Shown: positions 49,929-59,890, counted from the first letter of the stretch. The stretch: DNA of 64,000 nt from Sphingomonas sp. (GCF_017304615.1 NZ_JAFKLZ010000001.1:744001-808000); one strand, 5' to 3'. The notes: generated by a model not told the origin, from the sequence alone. Translations and numbers: made by a program.

Positions 49929-51293
49929 TCATTCTGGTAGTTCGTCGTTGGCGGCGAGCACCTCACCGGCGAGATAGAGTGAGCCGAGGATCAGCACGCG
50001 GGCCGGGGCGTCGTTCGCCAGGTCGCGTAGTGCGGTCGGCACGTCGGTTGCGGTGCCGCTCTGGATACCGAGCGTGGCGGCGATCGCGGCGAGATCGGCG
50101 GCCGAATGATGTTCATGATCGGGCACCGGCACCGCGATCAGCCGGTCGGCAAAAGGGGCGACACGCTCAAGGAAGCCGCGCGGATCCTTGTTCGACAGCA
50201 TCCCCACCACCAATCGCCACCCCGGCGAGGGCCGGGGTCCAGTCTCGGGCTGCGTCGTAACTGGACCCCGGCCTTCGCCGGGGTGGAGTGCGCGGAGAGC
50301 GGCGGCGATGGCTTCGCCCGCCGCCGGATTATGCCCGCCATCCAGCCAGACCTCGCTCCCTTCGGGCAGCAAGCGGGTCAGCGGGCCGTCGCCCAGCCGC
50401 TGCATCCGCGCCGGCCAGGTCGCGCGCTGGGCCGCCGCGGCGTAAGCTTCAGGCGGGATCGTCAGTGCTTGCTGGTGACGCAACATCGCGATGGCGAGCG
50501 CGAGATTGCCGGGCTGGTGCGGTCCGGCCAGCCGGGGCAGCGGTGTCGTTACCTTGTCCGCGGCGTCGCGATAGGTGACGTGGTCGGCCTCCGCCGCCCA
50601 GAACCAGTGCCCGCCCTCGGCCGCGATCGGCGCGCCGGCTGCCCGGGCGACCGCCGCGATCCGCGCCTCGACCTTCGCCGGATAGCGCATCGTCACCAGC
50701 GGCACGTGTGGCTTGGCGATTCCGGCTTTTTCCGCGGCGATCCCTTCGATGTCGCTGCCCAGGAAGCGCTCATGGTCGATCCCGAGCTGCGCGATGCCGG
50801 TGACGATCGGGTCGGCGATCACGTTGGTCGCGTCGAGCCGACCGCCCAGCCCGACCTCGACGATGCAGGCGTCGGCGGGGGTACGCGAAAACGCCAGGAA
50901 CGCCGCGGCCGTCGTCACCTCAAAGAAGCTCGCCCCGATGTCGCCCCCGGCGTCGAGCACCTCCGCCAGCAGCGGCGCGAGTTCGGCATCCTCGACCAGC
51001 CGCCCGGCCAGCCGGATGCGCTCGTTGAACCGTACCAGATGCGGGCTCGAATAGACATGCGTCGCATAACCCGCCGCTTCGATCGCGGCGCGCAGGAACG
51101 CGCAGGTCGATCCCTTGCCGTTGGTCCCCGCGACATGGAGGACGGGCGGCAGGCGCAGATGCGGGTCGCCGATCCGCGCGAGCAGGGCGGTGATCCGCTC
51201 CAGCCCCAGAATGTCCGCGCCGGGCGATAGCGCCCACAGCCGGTCGAGCTGCGCCTGGACGGCGGGGTCGGTGGAACGGGCGTGGTCAGCCAT
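49929..51293 (-). CDS. folC: Bifunctional dihydrofolate/folylpolyglutamate synthase with repeat-encoded insert
   Basis: A 454-residue Mur-ligase-type enzyme. P-loop VAGTNGKGSTCAFLRAAIEAAG; GLGGRLDATNVI; IAAEKAGIAKPHVPLV; GPHQPGNLALAIAMLRHQ; and WLDGGHNPAAGEAIAAAL. It makes dihydrofolate and adds glutamates. After WLDGGHNPAAGEAIAAALRA the protein reads HPGEGRGPVTTQPETGPRPS, a segment encoded by a palindromic repeat (50,217-50,286) and absent from usual FolC proteins. The repeat keeps the frame; the insert lies in the C-terminal domain on a probable surface loop. Last gene but one of the trp-acc-fol cluster. Confidence 0.95.
   Translation of the reverse strand: MADHARSTDPAVQAQLDRLWALSPGADILGLERITALLARIGDPHLRLPPVLHVAGTNGKGSTCAFLRAAIEAAGYATHVYSSPHLVRFNERIRLAGRLVEDAELAPLLAEVLDAGGDIGASFFEVTTAAAFLAFSRTPADACIVEVGLGGRLDATNVIADPIVTGIAQLGIDHERFLGSDIEGIAAEKAGIAKPHVPLVTMRYPAKVEARIAAVARAAGAPIAAEGGHWFWAAEADHVTYRDAADKVTTPLPRLAGPHQPGNLALAIAMLRHQQALTIPPEAYAAAAQRATWPARMQRLGDGPLTRLLPEGSEVWLDGGHNPAAGEAIAAALRALHPGEGRGPVTTQPETGPRPSPGWRLVVGMLSNKDPRGFLERVAPFADRLIAVPVPDHEHHSAADLAAIAATLGIQSGTATDVPTALRDLANDAPARVLILGSLYLAGEVLAANDELPE
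50217..50286. repeat. Palindromic repeat inserted in the folC coding region
   Basis: The two 27-bp arms (50,217-50,243 and 50,260-50,286) are inverted copies with one mismatch, around a 16-bp centre. The arm core CCACCCCGGCGAGGGCCGGG is related to the intergenic repeats at 28,220 and 46,768. It is read as protein in folC. Confidence 0.88.
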
Positions 51294-51302
51294 GGGCGGC
51301 AG

Positions 51303-52160
51303 CTATGCCGCTTTCCGCCGTTCGCAAAGATAACCGATGATGTTCGCCAGCGTCGTCTTCAGCTCGGCCCGTTCGACGACCATGTCGAGCATGCCGTGAT
51401 CGAGAAGATACTCAGCGCGCTGGAATCCTTCGGGCAGTTTCTCGCGGATCGTCTGTTCGATCACGCGTTGCCCCGCGAACCCGATCAGCGCGCCCGGCTC
51501 GGCGATCTGGACGTCGCCGAGCATCGCATAGCTCGCGGTGACCCCGCCGGTGGTGGGGTCGGTCAGCACGACGATATAGGGCAGGCCCGCGTCGTGAAGC
51601 ATCTCGATGGCCACGGTCGCGCGCGGCATCTGCATCAGGCTAAGAATGCCCTCCTGCATGCGTGCCCCGCCCGCCGCGGTGAAGATGATGTAGGGAGCGC
51701 CGCGTTCGATCGCCGCCTCGACGCCGCGTACGAACGCTTCGCCGACCGCGAGACCCATCGACCCGCCCATGAACGCGAAGTCCTGCACGCCGACCACTGC
51801 CTTGCGGCCGTCGATCGTGCCGACCGCGTTGATCAGCGCGTCGTTCTCGCCCGTCGCGGCGCGTGCCGCCTTGATTCGCTCGACATATTTCTTCTGGTCG
51901 CGGAACTTGAGCGGATCCTCGGGCACGCGCGGTGCCGCGAGTTGCTCATAGCTGCCCTCGTCGAAAATCTGCGCGAACCGCTGCGCCGAGCCGATCCGTT
52001 CGTGGTGCCCGCAATTCGGGCAGACGCTAAGATTGTCCTCCAACTCGCGCGTGAACACCATCTGCCCGCACCCCTTGCACTTATGCCAGAGGTTATCGGG
52101 GGTCTCCTTCTTCGGCATGACGTAGGAGAGCGCGTTGCGGACGCTGGACAGCCAGCTCAT
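51303..52160 (-). CDS. accD: Acetyl-CoA carboxylase carboxyltransferase subunit beta
   Basis: A 285-residue protein. Zinc ribbon [12 protein letters not shown] and [13 protein letters not shown] (about 24-54), then the crotonase-fold core: [12 protein letters not shown]-type [29 protein letters not shown]-type [16 protein letters not shown], and [17 protein letters not shown]. With AccA it transfers the carboxyl group to acetyl-CoA to start fatty acid synthesis. Its start overlaps the trpA stop (ATGA). Confidence 0.96.
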   Translation of the reverse strand: MSWLSSVRNALSYVMPKKETPDNLWHKCKGCGQMVFTRELEDNLSVCPNCGHHERIGSAQRFAQIFDEGSYEQLAAPRVPEDPLKFRDQKKYVERIKAARAATGENDALINAVGTIDGRKAVVGVQDFAFMGGSMGLAVGEAFVRGVEAAIERGAPYIIFTAAGGARMQEGILSLMQMPRATVAIEMLHDAGLPYIVVLTDPTTGGVTASYAMLGDVQIAEPGALIGFAGQRVIEQTIREKLPEGFQRAEYLLDHGMLDMVVERAELKTTLANIIGYLCERRKAA

Positions 52161-52948
52161 ACAGGTTCCTTCCTTGCGGCGCGGACGGCGCTCGACAGGG
52201 TTGCTATATAGTCGCGGACGTGGCGCGGCGCATCCTCGCCATGCTGGCCGACCAGCTCGACGATCGCGGAGCCGACCACGACGCCGTCCGCCACACGCGC
52301 GATGGCGGCGGCCTGATCCGGCGTGCGGATGCCGAAGCCGACCGCGACGGGCAGGTCGGTCGCAGCCTTCAGGCGTGCGACGGCGTCCTCGATCGAGGCC
52401 TGCGCCGCTTGTTGCTTGCCGGTGATCCCCGCGACCGAGACGTAGTAGAGGAACCCGCTCGCGCCATTCAGCACTTGCGGCAGGCGCGCGGCGTCGGTGG
52501 TGGGGGTGGCAAGGCGGATCAGGTCGATCCCGGAACCCCGCAATGCGCGGCCGAGCGAATCGTCCTCCTCGGGCGGGATGTCGACGCAGATCACCCCGTC
52601 GACGCCCGCCTCCTTGCAGCGATCGGCGAACCAGTCGCTCCCACGCCGCGTCATCGGGTTGGCATAGCCCATCAGCACAATCGGCACGTCGGGGTGACGC
52701 TGGCGAAAGGCCGTCGCGATCGCGAGGATGTCGGCGGTCGTCGTGCCGGCGGCGAGGCTGCGCAAGTTCGCGGCCTGGATCGCAGGGCCATCGGCCATCG
52801 GATCGGTGAACGGCATGCCGAGCTCGATCACGTCCGCGCCGCCTTCGACGAGCGAATCGAGGATCGCGGTGGTCGGGCCATCGCCACCGGTCACGAACGT
52901 GACGAGGGCAGGATTCCCTTTACCGAAGGCGGTCGAGAGCCTCGTCAT
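52157..52948 (-). CDS. trpA: Tryptophan synthase alpha chain
   Basis: A 263-residue TIM-barrel protein: [34 protein letters not shown] (catalytic Glu and Asp), [27 protein letters not shown] and [20 protein letters not shown] with VVGSAIV. It cleaves indole-glycerol phosphate to indole. It overlaps accD by 4 bp and the small membrane protein gene by 4 bp. Confidence 0.96.
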   Translation of the reverse strand: MTRLSTAFGKGNPALVTFVTGGDGPTTAILDSLVEGGADVIELGMPFTDPMADGPAIQAANLRSLAAGTTTADILAIATAFRQRHPDVPIVLMGYANPMTRRGSDWFADRCKEAGVDGVICVDIPPEEDDSLGRALRGSGIDLIRLATPTTDAARLPQVLNGASGFLYYVSVAGITGKQQAAQASIEDAVARLKAATDLPVAVGFGIRTPDQAAAIARVADGVVVGSAIVELVGQHGEDAPRHVRDYIATLSSAVRAARKEPV

Positions 52949-53142
52949 CGGCGACCTCGCGATTGACCGACCAGTTGTGACATTGCGCCGATCAACGCGC
53001 CGCTCACCAGTGCTTCCACAACGCGCGGCGCACGCAAGCTCCACTGGGCAAAGTCGAGCCCGAACTGGTTGATTTCGCGCACTAGCAAAGCAACGACCGC
53101 GCCGACGGCGATACCTGTCAGCAGGTTGCGGATATTGATCAT
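52945..53142 (-). CDS. Small membrane protein between trpB and trpA
   Basis: A 65-residue protein with two hydrophobic segments ([18 protein letters not shown] at about 7-24 and [20 protein letters not shown] at about 41-60). Both its start and its stop overlap neighbouring trp genes by 4 bp, so it is co-translated with them. I do not recognise the family. Its fixed place inside the operon argues for expression; the role is unknown. Confidence 0.65.
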   Translation of the reverse strand: MINIRNLLTGIAVGAVVALLVREINQFGLDFAQWSLRAPRVVEALVSGALIGAMSQLVGQSRGRR

Positions 53143-54377
53143 ATCGCAACCCCCAACGCTTCGGCGACGGTGAAGATGTCCTTGTCGCCGCGGCCACACA
53201 GATTGGCGAGGATAATCTGGTTCTCGTCCATTTCCCGTGCTTTGCGAGTCACGGCTGCGATAGCGTGGGAAGGCTCTAGCGCGGGGATGATGCCCTCGGT
53301 CTTGCATAGCAACTGGAACGCGCTGAGGGCGTCCTCGTCGGTCGCGGATGTATATTCGACCCGCCCGATCTCCTTCAGCCACGAATGCTCGGGCCCGATC
53401 CCCGGATAATCGAGCCCCGCCGAGATCGAATGCGCCTCGGCGATCTGGCCGTCCTCGTCCTGCAACAGATAGGTCTTGTTGCCGTGCAGGATACCGGGGA
53501 ATCCGCCCGCCAGGCTTGCGGCGTGCTTGGCGTCGAGCCCTTCGCCCGCCGCCTCGACGCCCAGCATCTTCACGTCAGGGTCGTCAAGAAACGGGTGGAA
53601 CAGGCCGATCGCGTTGGACCCGCCGCCGATCGCCGCGACCAGCAGGTCAGGCAGGCGCCCGGTCCGGTTGAGCATTTGTTCGCGCGCCTCGCGGCCGATC
53701 ACGCTCTGAAAGTCGCGCACGAGTTCGGGGTAGGGATGAGGACCCGCCGCGGTGCCGATGATGTAGAAGGTGTCGTGGACGTTCGCGACCCAGTCGCGCA
53801 GCGCCTCGTTCATCGCGTCCTTCAGCGTGTTCGCACCGCTGGTGACCGGAACGACCTCGGCGCCGAGCAGTTTCATCCGGAACACGTTCGGCGCCTGCCG
53901 CTCGACGTCCTTTGCACCCATATAGATCACGCACGGCAACCCGAACCGCGCGCACACGGTCGCGGTGGCGACGCCGTGCTGGCCCGCCCCGGTCTCGGCG
54001 ATGATCCGGGTCTTGCCCATCCGCCGCGCGAGCAGGATCTGGCCGATGCAATTGTTGATCTTGTGCGCGCCGGTATGATTGAGTTCGTCGCGCTTGAACC
54101 AGATTTGCGCGCCCTTGCCCGGTTCGCAGCCCGCGCGGACCGCGGCCGTCAGGCGCTCGGCGAAATAGAGAGGGCTGGGGCGGCCTACGTAATGTTCGAG
54201 CAAATCCTCGAACTCGGCCGCAAACGCCGGGTCCGCCTTTGCCGCGCGATATTCGCGCTCGAGGTCAAGGATCAGCGGCATCAGCGTCTCGGCGACATAG
54301 CGCCCGCCGAACTGACCGAAATGCCCGCGCTCGTCGGGCTGGTTACGCAGGGAATTGGGCAACGTGCTGGTGGTCAT
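53139..54377 (-). CDS. trpB: Tryptophan synthase beta chain
   Basis: A 412-residue pyridoxal-phosphate enzyme: [30 protein letters not shown], the PLP lysine region [52 protein letters not shown] and [14 protein letters not shown]. It condenses indole with serine. It lies downstream of trpF and overlaps the small membrane protein gene. Confidence 0.97.
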   Translation of the reverse strand: MTTSTLPNSLRNQPDERGHFGQFGGRYVAETLMPLILDLEREYRAAKADPAFAAEFEDLLEHYVGRPSPLYFAERLTAAVRAGCEPGKGAQIWFKRDELNHTGAHKINNCIGQILLARRMGKTRIIAETGAGQHGVATATVCARFGLPCVIYMGAKDVERQAPNVFRMKLLGAEVVPVTSGANTLKDAMNEALRDWVANVHDTFYIIGTAAGPHPYPELVRDFQSVIGREAREQMLNRTGRLPDLLVAAIGGGSNAIGLFHPFLDDPDVKMLGVEAAGEGLDAKHAASLAGGFPGILHGNKTYLLQDEDGQIAEAHSISAGLDYPGIGPEHSWLKEIGRVEYTSATDEDALSAFQLLCKTEGIIPALEPSHAIAAVTRKAREMDENQIILANLCGRGDKDIFTVAEALGVAI

Positions 54378-54455
54378 GGATTGCTCGCAGATATGAGGGA
54401 ACGGATCGCTTGGAAAAAAGCGATCAGCGCCATCGAGCCGCGGGGGTGCACAGGG

Positions 54456-55094
54456 TCAGCATTGCGCCACCGCTTGAAGGAACGCGGCGATCTTGTCCAC
54501 ATCCTTGACGCCGGGCGCGGTCTCCACCCCGGACGAAACGTCGACCAGCGTCGCGCCGGTGCGCCGCGCCGCTTCGCCGACATTGTCCGCGCTCAGCCCC
54601 CCTGACAGTGCCCAGGGCAGGGGATGCCGGAACCCGTCGACCAGTCCCCAGTCGAACCGCACGCCCATCCCGCCGGGGAGCGCCCCCACCGGCGTCTTGG
54701 CGTCATACAGGATTTTATCGGCCGCTTGCCGGTAGTTGGCGGCGGTATCGAGATCGGCGCGCGTCTTGACCGCGACCGCAACCCAGACCTCCAGGCGGGT
54801 GCGTTGCCTGAGCGCGGCGGCACGGTCGGGCGTCACCTTGTGCAGCTGAATCGCATCGAGCGTACCGCTCGCGATAGCCTGATCGACCAGCGCGTCATCA
54901 GGGTCCACGAAAACGCCAACCTTGCCGACACGCCCCGGCACGCGGGCAGCCAGACCGCGCACCGCGTCGAACGACACCGCGCGGGGGGAGCGCGGGTAGA
55001 ACATGAAGCCGACATGGCTCGCCCCGCCCGCAATCGCGGCGTCGAGCGTTTCGGGCGTGCTGAGGCCGCAAATCTTGGCGGTGACGCGGGACAT
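54456..55094 (-). CDS. trpF: Phosphoribosylanthranilate isomerase
   Basis: A 212-residue TIM-barrel enzyme: KICGLSTPETLDAAIAGGAS, VGFMFYPRSPRAVSFD, VGVFVDPDD, AIQLHKVTP, DWGLVDGFRHPLPWALSGGL and VDVSSGVETAPGVKD. It converts phosphoribosylanthranilate to its deoxyribulose isomer in tryptophan synthesis. It is 78 bp upstream of trpB. Confidence 0.96.
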   Translation of the reverse strand: MSRVTAKICGLSTPETLDAAIAGGASHVGFMFYPRSPRAVSFDAVRGLAARVPGRVGKVGVFVDPDDALVDQAIASGTLDAIQLHKVTPDRAAALRQRTRLEVWVAVAVKTRADLDTAANYRQAADKILYDAKTPVGALPGGMGVRFDWGLVDGFRHPLPWALSGGLSADNVGEAARRTGATLVDVSSGVETAPGVKDVDKIAAFLQAVAQC

Positions 55095-55154
55095 GGCGTC
55101 TCTTTGGCGAGGCTTGGCGACATTGTCACTCGCGGCGCTGTGCCCGCAATGATT

Positions 55155-55379
55155 TTAGCGCTTGCGATCGACCGATGTGTATAACGTCGAGATGATCTTA
55201 TTGACGCCCAGGGAAATCAGCAGCGCAGCGATCAAACTTAGCCAAACTCCGACAATGATTATGAACAACATACCAAGCATCGAGTGCTTTAGCTCCGGCA
55301 TGACAAACACCCAGAGGCGGAGGGCGACATAGATTGGGACAGGCAGCGCAAGCCATGCGATACCCAAGCGTCGCTTCAT
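55155..55379 (-). CDS. Small two-segment membrane protein
   Basis: A 74-residue protein with two hydrophobic segments (about 7-28 and 34-60) and a basic C-terminus. Its start overlaps the pyrF stop by 4 bp (ATGA), so it is co-translated with pyrF. Codon use here is lower in GC than in the neighbours. Family not recognised. Confidence 0.6.
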   Translation of the reverse strand: MKRRLGIAWLALPVPIYVALRLWVFVMPELKHSMLGMLFIIIVGVWLSLIAALLISLGVNKIISTLYTSVDRKR

Positions 55380-56050
55380 AGCGTCGCGCCGATTTCCCGA
55401 GCGGCGAGGTCGGGGTCTTCCGCGCCGGTGATCGGCCGCCCCACCACCAGGATCGACGCGCCCGCATCGAGCGCGGCGCGCGGGGTAACGACTCGTTTCT
55501 GGTCGCCGATCGCGCCATTCGCCGGCCGCACGCCGGGGACGACGAAGAACCCCTTTGGCCAATGCTTGTGCGCCGCCCTGACCTCGTCGCCCGAACAGAC
55601 GATGCCGTCGAGCCCGGCGTCCATCGCGAGGTCGGTCAGCCGCAGCACCTGGTCGTGCGCGCTGCCCTCTATGCCGGTTGTGCGCAGATCGTTCTCGTCG
55701 AGGCTGGTCAGCATCGTCACCGCAACCACCTTGGTGCCGAGCGGGGCGGCGGCCTTTGCGTCCTCCAGCATAGCGCGGCCGCCCGCGCCGTGGACGGTCA
55801 GCACCGCCGGGTCGAGTCCGCGCAGCGCCTGCACCGCCTTGCCGACGGTGTTGGGAATGTCGTGCAGCTTGAGGTCGAGGAAGATCGGCAGGCCGAGGTC
55901 GTGCATTTCCTGCACGCCGTGCCGGCCGTTCGCCATGAAGAATTCGAGGCCGAGCTTGATTCCGCCGACATGGTGGCGGACGCGGTTGGCGATCGCCTTC
56001 GCCCGGTCGAGGTCGGGCGTGTCGAGCGCGACGTAGATGCGGCTGCTCAT
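55376..56050 (-). CDS. pyrF: Orotidine 5'-phosphate decarboxylase
   Basis: A 224-residue protein: IYVALDTPDLDRAKAIANRV, GGIKLGLEFFMANG, the catalytic FLDLKLHDIPNTVGKAVQAL (Asp-Lys-Asp), LTVHGAGG, VTMLTSLDENDL and VVPGVRP followed by SILVVGRPITGAEDP. It makes UMP. It overlaps lapA and the small membrane protein gene by 4 bp each. Confidence 0.96.
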   Translation of the reverse strand: MSSRIYVALDTPDLDRAKAIANRVRHHVGGIKLGLEFFMANGRHGVQEMHDLGLPIFLDLKLHDIPNTVGKAVQALRGLDPAVLTVHGAGGRAMLEDAKAAAPLGTKVVAVTMLTSLDENDLRTTGIEGSAHDQVLRLTDLAMDAGLDGIVCSGDEVRAAHKHWPKGFFVVPGVRPANGAIGDQKRVVTPRAALDAGASILVVGRPITGAEDPDLAAREIGATL

Positions 56051-56400
56051 GGCGCGAGCGGCAGCGTCGACTGGGCGGGCGTCGACCCGGCGGGAGAGGC
56101 GGGCATGGGGACCGGCGGCGGCGCGGGGTCTCCGGCGATGACGACCGGCGCGGGCTTTAGCTCGGCGATAACGCGCTCTGCGGTGTTAAGCCGCTGCGCC
56201 AGCCGCCAGCGCTGCGTGCGGTAATAGAGCCAGGTCGGCAGCCACCCGGCGAGAAAGGTCAGCAGCATCAGGAACGGCAGGTTCGCCTCCGCGACCAGCC
56301 CACCCCACAGATTGATCGTGACCCACGTCCAGTTGCCGAAGGTGAAGATCGCTGCGACGAACGCCAGCAGAACCCACAGCAGGATCTTGAGGAATTGCAT
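56047..56400 (-). CDS. lapA: LapA-domain (DUF1049) inner membrane protein
   Basis: A 117-residue protein with two membrane segments (about 4-24 and 37-60) and the LapA-like pattern NWTWVTINLWGG, then FLAGWLPTWLYYRTQRWRL, followed by a short coil and a proline-rich tail. LapA/LapB proteins take part in LPS assembly control. It starts the pyrF-trp-acc-fol cluster. Confidence 0.8.
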   Translation of the reverse strand: MQFLKILLWVLLAFVAAIFTFGNWTWVTINLWGGLVAEANLPFLMLLTFLAGWLPTWLYYRTQRWRLAQRLNTAERVIAELKPAPVVIAGDPAPPPVPMPASPAGSTPAQSTLPLAP

Positions 56401-56439
56401 GAAGGGGAGGCTAGCGGGGATTGGCGAGGTTGGCCAGCC

Positions 56440-58725
56440 TCAGCCCACTTCCTTCCTGAGCGCGTCGATCAGACCGGGCACTGCGCCGAGCCGTGCCTCT
56501 TCCTCGTCGAGAATCGCGTGGAATGCCTGGCGCTTGATCGCGGCGACGCGTCCCGGCTTCATTCGGCTGCGCGGCGGGAGCGCGGAAACGACGATGTCGA
56601 TCATCCGCTCCGCGCCGTGGAGGCGGCCCCACAGATAGTCGTTCTCGCGATAGGCGCGGCTGAAGAAGGCGCCGAAATCGTTGAACTGAATGCCTTTCAG
56701 CGTCGCAGCCGCGCCGCCCTGGCGGATCGATCCGGCATCCTCCGGCGAGATGCGGTCGACCTTGATCGGGTCGAATTCGTCCAGCCCTTCGCCTTGAAGC
56801 AACGGCAGGGTCGCGACATCGAAGAACGGGAAGCCGAGATAGGCGAGCAACAGCGGGCGCTTCACGTTCTTGCTCATCCCGTCGAACGCCGCCGCCATCT
56901 TGATGTCGGTCGCGTCGTCCAGCCCGCGCAAGTTGAGCGACTCGGCGAGAGCGTCGAGCACCGGCTGCGCGTCGGACTGCATCGACCGGACCATGCGTCG
57001 CAGCCCGGCATGCGCGTCGGTGCGCTTGGCCTCCAGATAGCCGGCCAGCGCGTCGTAGATCGCCTCGCGCGCGGCGGCGAGCTCGGCTTCGCTCAATTCG
57101 TCCTCGAGTTCGGCCAGCCGCCGCACGACGAGCCGCAACCGGCGAATGCGGAAGCCGAGATCGAACGATCGCAGGAACAGGATCGCCGACGGGCTCGCCT
57201 TGCCGGAAAAGGTCAGGCCGCCGTCCATCGCCTGCACCGCGTCCTCGACGGCGTGGCGGATGCGGCCAAGTCGTTCGGGCGCCAGCTCGCCGCCGACCGA
57301 ATGGAGCAGGTTGGCGATCAAGTCGACGACACCCGCGACCTTCAGATGGCCATAGGCGGCGTACCCGAAGCCCGACCGCGCCGCCGCGGCGTTCTGCGCC
57401 TTGGTCCGCCAGGCGGCGAGCCGGGCGGGCGTCGGCGAATCGAGGAACAGCGTGAGGCCGAATAGCGATTCGATTTGCCCCTCGACCTCGGGCCGGATCG
57501 ACCGCGTGATGGCGCGCATCCGGTCAATGCGTTCGCTGCGCTCGCGAATCGCCTCCAGATTGTCGCGGATCGGCTGCTGGCGTGGGATTTCGGAAATCGC
57601 ACCGATGATGGTCTGGAAAAAGCCGGGCGTCGTCGCCCTGGTCGCGCCGAACTGGAAACTCGCGCCGGGCGAGGGGTCGATATAGACGAAGCGGCGATCG
57701 ACCTCGCGCTTGGCGGGGCGTTCGCGCAGCGCGTCCATCGCCGGGCGGAACGGCGCGTTGACCAGCACCGACCCGTCGATCAGCACCGCGCCCTCCGCCG
57801 CATTGACCGCCGACTGGCGCGGCAGCGCGCGTTCGAGGAAGTCCGAGCGGCCCGGCCAGGCAAGGCTCCGCCTGTCGAGCACGCGATCAAGCTCGCCGAC
57901 CGAAAAGGGCGGGAACGCGCCGGGAAAGCTTGAGGTCGCGCGCGCCGCGAACGCCAGTTCGGCGGGGTCGGCGAACGCGCCGGTGCCATGGTCGCTGAAC
58001 GGAATGATCAGGCGGTGTTCGGTCTCCACCACTTCGGCGGGCGAATGGAGTGCGAGCCGTTCGGGATGCCCGCGAAAATCGGTAACGGTGACGAACAGGT
58101 CGAGCGGCTGTCCGCCCGGCAACAGCCGCCCGTCGCCACCCGCCGCGTGCATCGCCTCCAGCGCGTCGAGGATCAGGTTGACGAACCGCTCGCCCCCGAA
58201 CGGCGGCTCGAACCAGCGCGACCGGACGAAATGCGACAGCTTGGTCTGCACCTCGGCTCGCGCCTCCGCCTCGACCAGTTCGTTGAGCTGCGCCGCGCCG
58301 CGCTTCTGCGCCATCCACGCGATCGGCAGCGCCCAGCGCTTGGTCCAGACGTGGCGCGGCGCCTGATCGGGATCGATCAGCGCCTCTATGTCCGCGGAAT
58401 CGAGCCACAGTTGGGTCAGCGGCTCCAGGCTCTGGCCGGTCGCGATCGCCTGGCTCAGGAACACGCCGTTGATCCCGCCCGCGCTCGCCCCCGCGATGAT
58501 GTCCGGCAATACCCGCAGCCTGAGGTCGGTCTCCTGGGCGATCTCCGCGAGCAAGTCGTAATAGACGCGCTCCGCCGGATGGATCGCGGGCGGCGTCTCG
58601 GCATGGAAGGCGCGGGACGCCCGCGCCAGCCGCCAGATTTCCTTGGTGATGCCGTGCATATACACCGCCAGGCTGATCCCGCCGTAGCAGACCAGCGCCA
58701 TACGGATTTCCTTCTCGCGCCTCAT
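56440..58725 (-). CDS. Patatin-like phospholipase family protein (DUF3376 type)
   Basis: A 761-residue protein. N-terminal patatin domain: MALVCYGGISLAVYMHGITK (oxyanion region), IIAGASAGGINGVFLSQAI with the GxSxG nucleophile, and AEGAVLIDGSVLVNAPFRPA with the DG(S) Asp. A long helical C-terminal part follows (about 350-760). It probably hydrolyses membrane lipids; no signal peptide is present. The start ATG 58725 overlaps the stop of the EEP gene, so the pair is an operon. Confidence 0.88.
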   Translation of the reverse strand: MRREKEIRMALVCYGGISLAVYMHGITKEIWRLARASRAFHAETPPAIHPAERVYYDLLAEIAQETDLRLRVLPDIIAGASAGGINGVFLSQAIATGQSLEPLTQLWLDSADIEALIDPDQAPRHVWTKRWALPIAWMAQKRGAAQLNELVEAEARAEVQTKLSHFVRSRWFEPPFGGERFVNLILDALEAMHAAGGDGRLLPGGQPLDLFVTVTDFRGHPERLALHSPAEVVETEHRLIIPFSDHGTGAFADPAELAFAARATSSFPGAFPPFSVGELDRVLDRRSLAWPGRSDFLERALPRQSAVNAAEGAVLIDGSVLVNAPFRPAMDALRERPAKREVDRRFVYIDPSPGASFQFGATRATTPGFFQTIIGAISEIPRQQPIRDNLEAIRERSERIDRMRAITRSIRPEVEGQIESLFGLTLFLDSPTPARLAAWRTKAQNAAAARSGFGYAAYGHLKVAGVVDLIANLLHSVGGELAPERLGRIRHAVEDAVQAMDGGLTFSGKASPSAILFLRSFDLGFRIRRLRLVVRRLAELEDELSEAELAAAREAIYDALAGYLEAKRTDAHAGLRRMVRSMQSDAQPVLDALAESLNLRGLDDATDIKMAAAFDGMSKNVKRPLLLAYLGFPFFDVATLPLLQGEGLDEFDPIKVDRISPEDAGSIRQGGAAATLKGIQFNDFGAFFSRAYRENDYLWGRLHGAERMIDIVVSALPPRSRMKPGRVAAIKRQAFHAILDEEEARLGAVPGLIDALRKEVG

Positions 58726-59417
58726 GCCGTTTCGATCCGAGCCCAGATGGGCAAATGGTCGGAGGCGGTGCGCGACGCGGGCGTATGGTGGACGCCGCAC
58801 TCGGCGATGCGCAGGTCGGGCGAGACCATGATCCGGTCGAGCCGCCCGACCGGCCGCCGCGCGTGAAAGCTCGGGCCGGTCGTCGCGATCGTATAGTGTT
58901 TCCCGAAATCCTTGAGGCACCCGGAATGCCGCGTCCATTCGTTGAGGTCGCCCATCAGCACCGTCGGCAGCTTTTCCGTGCTGGTGTCGAGATGGGCGAT
59001 GATCGCGTCCGCCTGACGCCGCCGCATCAGGCCCGACAGGTCGAGATGCATGCCGACGATCCGCAGGTGCTCGCCATTGACTCTAAGGTCCGCCATCACC
59101 GCGCCGCGCGGTTCGAGCGTCGGCAAATGGATCGCCTCGCAATCGACGATCTGAGAGCCTTTGCGCACCAGCAACACGTTGCCGTGCCACCCCGCCGAAT
59201 GCTCGCGATGGCCGAACGGCACCGCCTTCCACGGCGAATGATCCTCCAGGTGATGCGGCGCCAGGATCGCCGCGCGCCGCCCGAACCGGCGATCCGCCTC
59301 CTGCAGCGCAATGACGTCGGCGTCGATTTCCTTGAGCACCTGAAGGATGCGGTCGGGGCTGCGGATACGGTCGGTGCCGATCCCCTTGCGGATGTTATAG
59401 CTCGCGACCTTGATCAT
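58722..59417 (-). CDS. Endonuclease/exonuclease/phosphatase-fold hydrolase
   Basis: A 231-residue protein of the EEP superfamily: KVASYNIRKGIGTDR, VIALQEADRRFG (metal-binding Glu), HLRIVGMHLDLSG, VLMGDLNEW and RLDRIMVSPDL then TASDHLPIWARI (catalytic His). Substrates in this family range from DNA to phospholipids; the patatin partner suggests lipid hydrolysis. Start ATG 59417. Confidence 0.88.
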   Translation of the reverse strand: MIKVASYNIRKGIGTDRIRSPDRILQVLKEIDADVIALQEADRRFGRRAAILAPHHLEDHSPWKAVPFGHREHSAGWHGNVLLVRKGSQIVDCEAIHLPTLEPRGAVMADLRVNGEHLRIVGMHLDLSGLMRRRQADAIIAHLDTSTEKLPTVLMGDLNEWTRHSGCLKDFGKHYTIATTGPSFHARRPVGRLDRIMVSPDLRIAECGVHHTPASRTASDHLPIWARIETA

Positions 59418-59481
59418 TGAGCCAGCGTAACGCCCCCGCAATGGTGCGGGTTTCACCTAGGCGGTCTATTGATGGGCGGCA

Positions 59482-59844
59482 ATGACCGACTCATCGATCG
59501 CCGACATCGCCCGCGTGCGTGGCCTTCTCATCGCGGCGGCACGCGAAGGAAGGGCGATAAGCTATTCGGAACTGCTCGGCGAGCTGGGCCATCGCTTCAC
59601 CCGGCCGAAGATGCGCGCGGTGTGCAGGACGCTCGATACGATCGACGAGGCGGCGATCGCGGCGGGCGAACCGGAACTGGCGGTGCTCGTGGTGCGCGAA
59701 TCGGATGGATTGCCGGGGCAGGGCTGGTGGGGCGGGGCGCGAGCGTTCGTGCTGGGCTATGACGGCCCGTGGACCGGCCCGCGCGCGATAAAGCTGGTGC
59801 GCGAAAAGCAGCAGGTCGTGTTCGATTATTGGCGGGACCGGTAG
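59482..59844 (+). CDS. Hypothetical protein with winged-helix-like N-terminus
   Basis: A 120-residue protein. The first 55 residues (RVRGLLIAAAREGRAISYSEL, then FTRPKMRAVCRTLDTID) resemble a winged helix of the alkyltransferase-like kind, but no catalytic cysteine motif is present. The second half has VLVVRESDGLPGQGWWGG. Function unknown. It sits 46 bp before tRNA-Thr. Confidence 0.65.
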   Translation: MTDSSIADIARVRGLLIAAAREGRAISYSELLGELGHRFTRPKMRAVCRTLDTIDEAAIAAGEPELAVLVVRESDGLPGQGWWGGARAFVLGYDGPWTGPRAIKLVREKQQVVFDYWRDR

Positions 59845-59890
59845 CGCGGTACTGGACCTTCCGTGCCGCATGCCGCATGGGAGCCGCCGT

